Assembly: GCA_019894715.1 (NCBI GenBank)
Contig: JAGXOA010000145.1
Coordinates: 1 to 33,440, forward strand
DNA: 33,440 nucleotides
DNA from: Promethearchaeota archaeon
Lineage (GTDB): Archaea; Asgardarchaeota; Lokiarchaeia; Sigyniarchaeales; SOKP01
Direction of reading: 5' to 3'
Positions within the stretch are counted from its first letter, which is position 1, and every line of letters starts with the position of its first letter. This document shows positions 33,128 through 33,440 of the stretch, in pieces. Below the pieces are notes generated by a model, which was given only the letters and a program-made list of their open reading frames with translations, was not told the DNA's origin and ran no database searches. Position numbers and translations under genes: made by a program.

Positions 33128-33440
33128 ATGTATTCTATTGGTAATGCTGCCTTAATTTTAGGTGTGTGTATAAAAACGCTAAGAAGATGGCATAAAGTAA
33201 ATAAAATTTATTGTATCAGAACTCCTGGAGGTCATCGTCGTTTTTCCTTAAGAGAAATAAAGAGAATTATTGAAGGTAAAGACAAGCCATATGGTCTAAG
33301 AGAAGTCTCACGATATTTTATTGGTCAAAAGGAGCTTTTTGATATGAAATTTACTACAACCACAGGAAAATTTGAACAAATAAAGAGCAATCCTCACCAA
33401 AATTTAATGATTTCTACAAATATCAAATTAAAACTTATCA
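33128..33440 (+). CDS. IS607 TnpA-type helix-turn-helix protein with divergent C-terminus (3' partial)
   Basis: The first 45 residues match the tnpA fragment at 23.5 kb: MYSIGNAALILGVCIKTLRRW and RTPGGHRRF are a MerR-like DNA-binding domain that recognises transposon ends. Where the serine recombinase domain should begin (CAIYGRVSS in the other copy) this frame reads KDKPYGLREVSRYFIGQKEL and contains no catalytic Ser motif, yet it stays open to the window edge (at least 104 codons). It may be a decayed or rearranged transposase, or a helix-turn-helix that has acquired a new C-terminal part. The 3' end is outside the window. Confidence 0.6.
   Translation, partial: MYSIGNAALILGVCIKTLRRWHKVNKIYCIRTPGGHRRFSLREIKRIIEGKDKPYGLREVSRYFIGQKELFDMKFTTTTGKFEQIKSNPHQNLMISTNIKLKLI

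Noticed and set aside
1-33440. tRNA, rRNA and CRISPR arrays
   Set aside because: I saw no T-loop GTTCGAATCC-type block, no rRNA-like conserved segment and no regularly spaced repeats.

Overview
The window looks like chromosome from an Asgard archaeon of the Lokiarchaeia type. DNA is very AT-rich. The information-processing genes are archaeal: SRP54, hypusine-type aIF5A, FEN1 with a PIP box, Nob1, Cdc48, HerA, TrmY. Several proteins are of kinds typical of Asgard genomes: a longin-like protein, a small-GTPase-like/LRR/TIR fusion, and surface proteins with Ig-like repeats and a C-terminal membrane anchor. Many genes have TATA boxes close to the start and little or no leader. TTG and GTG starts are common, and at least two genes appear to start at ATT or ATA. 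The lineage is my inference; there is no rRNA in the window.

Layout. 1-3.7 kb: the 3' part of a membrane-anchored GH9 cellulase (GH9-CBM3-FN3-FN3-TM), an IS607-end-like relic with a hairpin and T tract, a 59-residue ORF and a flavodoxin. 3.9-6.9 kb: a membrane protein ending in a histidine-kinase dimerisation helix but without an ATPase domain, a small zinc protein, and the pseudo-GTPase-LRR-TIR gene. 6.9-7.05 kb: solo right end of an IS607/TnpB element. 7.1-15.3 kb: PfkB kinase, a nucleotidyltransferase-like protein, three genes of unknown function, an FGGY kinase, a membrane protein, HerA and a small winged-helix protein. 15.4-23.1 kb: an information-processing block, with Cdc48, FEN1, Nob1, NAD kinase and aIF5A leftward and SRP54 divergent. 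23.1-23.6 kb: a deleted IS607 copy. 23.6-26.8 kb: zinc protein, then trmY-pyrC and an AMMECR1 protein. 26.8-29.6 kb: two related TnpB-type MITEs in inverted orientation bracket a cohesin-like surface protein and an enoyl-CoA hydratase with a +1 frameshift near its end. 29.6-33.4 kb: longin-like protein, GNAT, class II aldolase, endonuclease IV-like barrel protein, a NikR-like regulator without nickel ligands, and the start of another IS607-type gene.

How genes may work together. The GH9 enzyme and the cohesin-like protein suggest polysaccharide degradation or binding at the cell surface, and the PfkB/FGGY kinases and class II aldolase could process sugars. The 15-23 kb block serves translation, ribosome maturation, protein targeting, unfolding and Okazaki-fragment processing. 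The strongest candidates for something new are the pseudo-GTPase-LRR-TIR protein with an intact TIR glutamate, the ATT start of aIF5A within a wider pattern of AGGTG followed by non-ATG starts, the prfB-like frameshift site in the enoyl-CoA hydratase gene, and the scattered IS607/IS605 ends that keep omega-RNA-like hairpins without tnpB.
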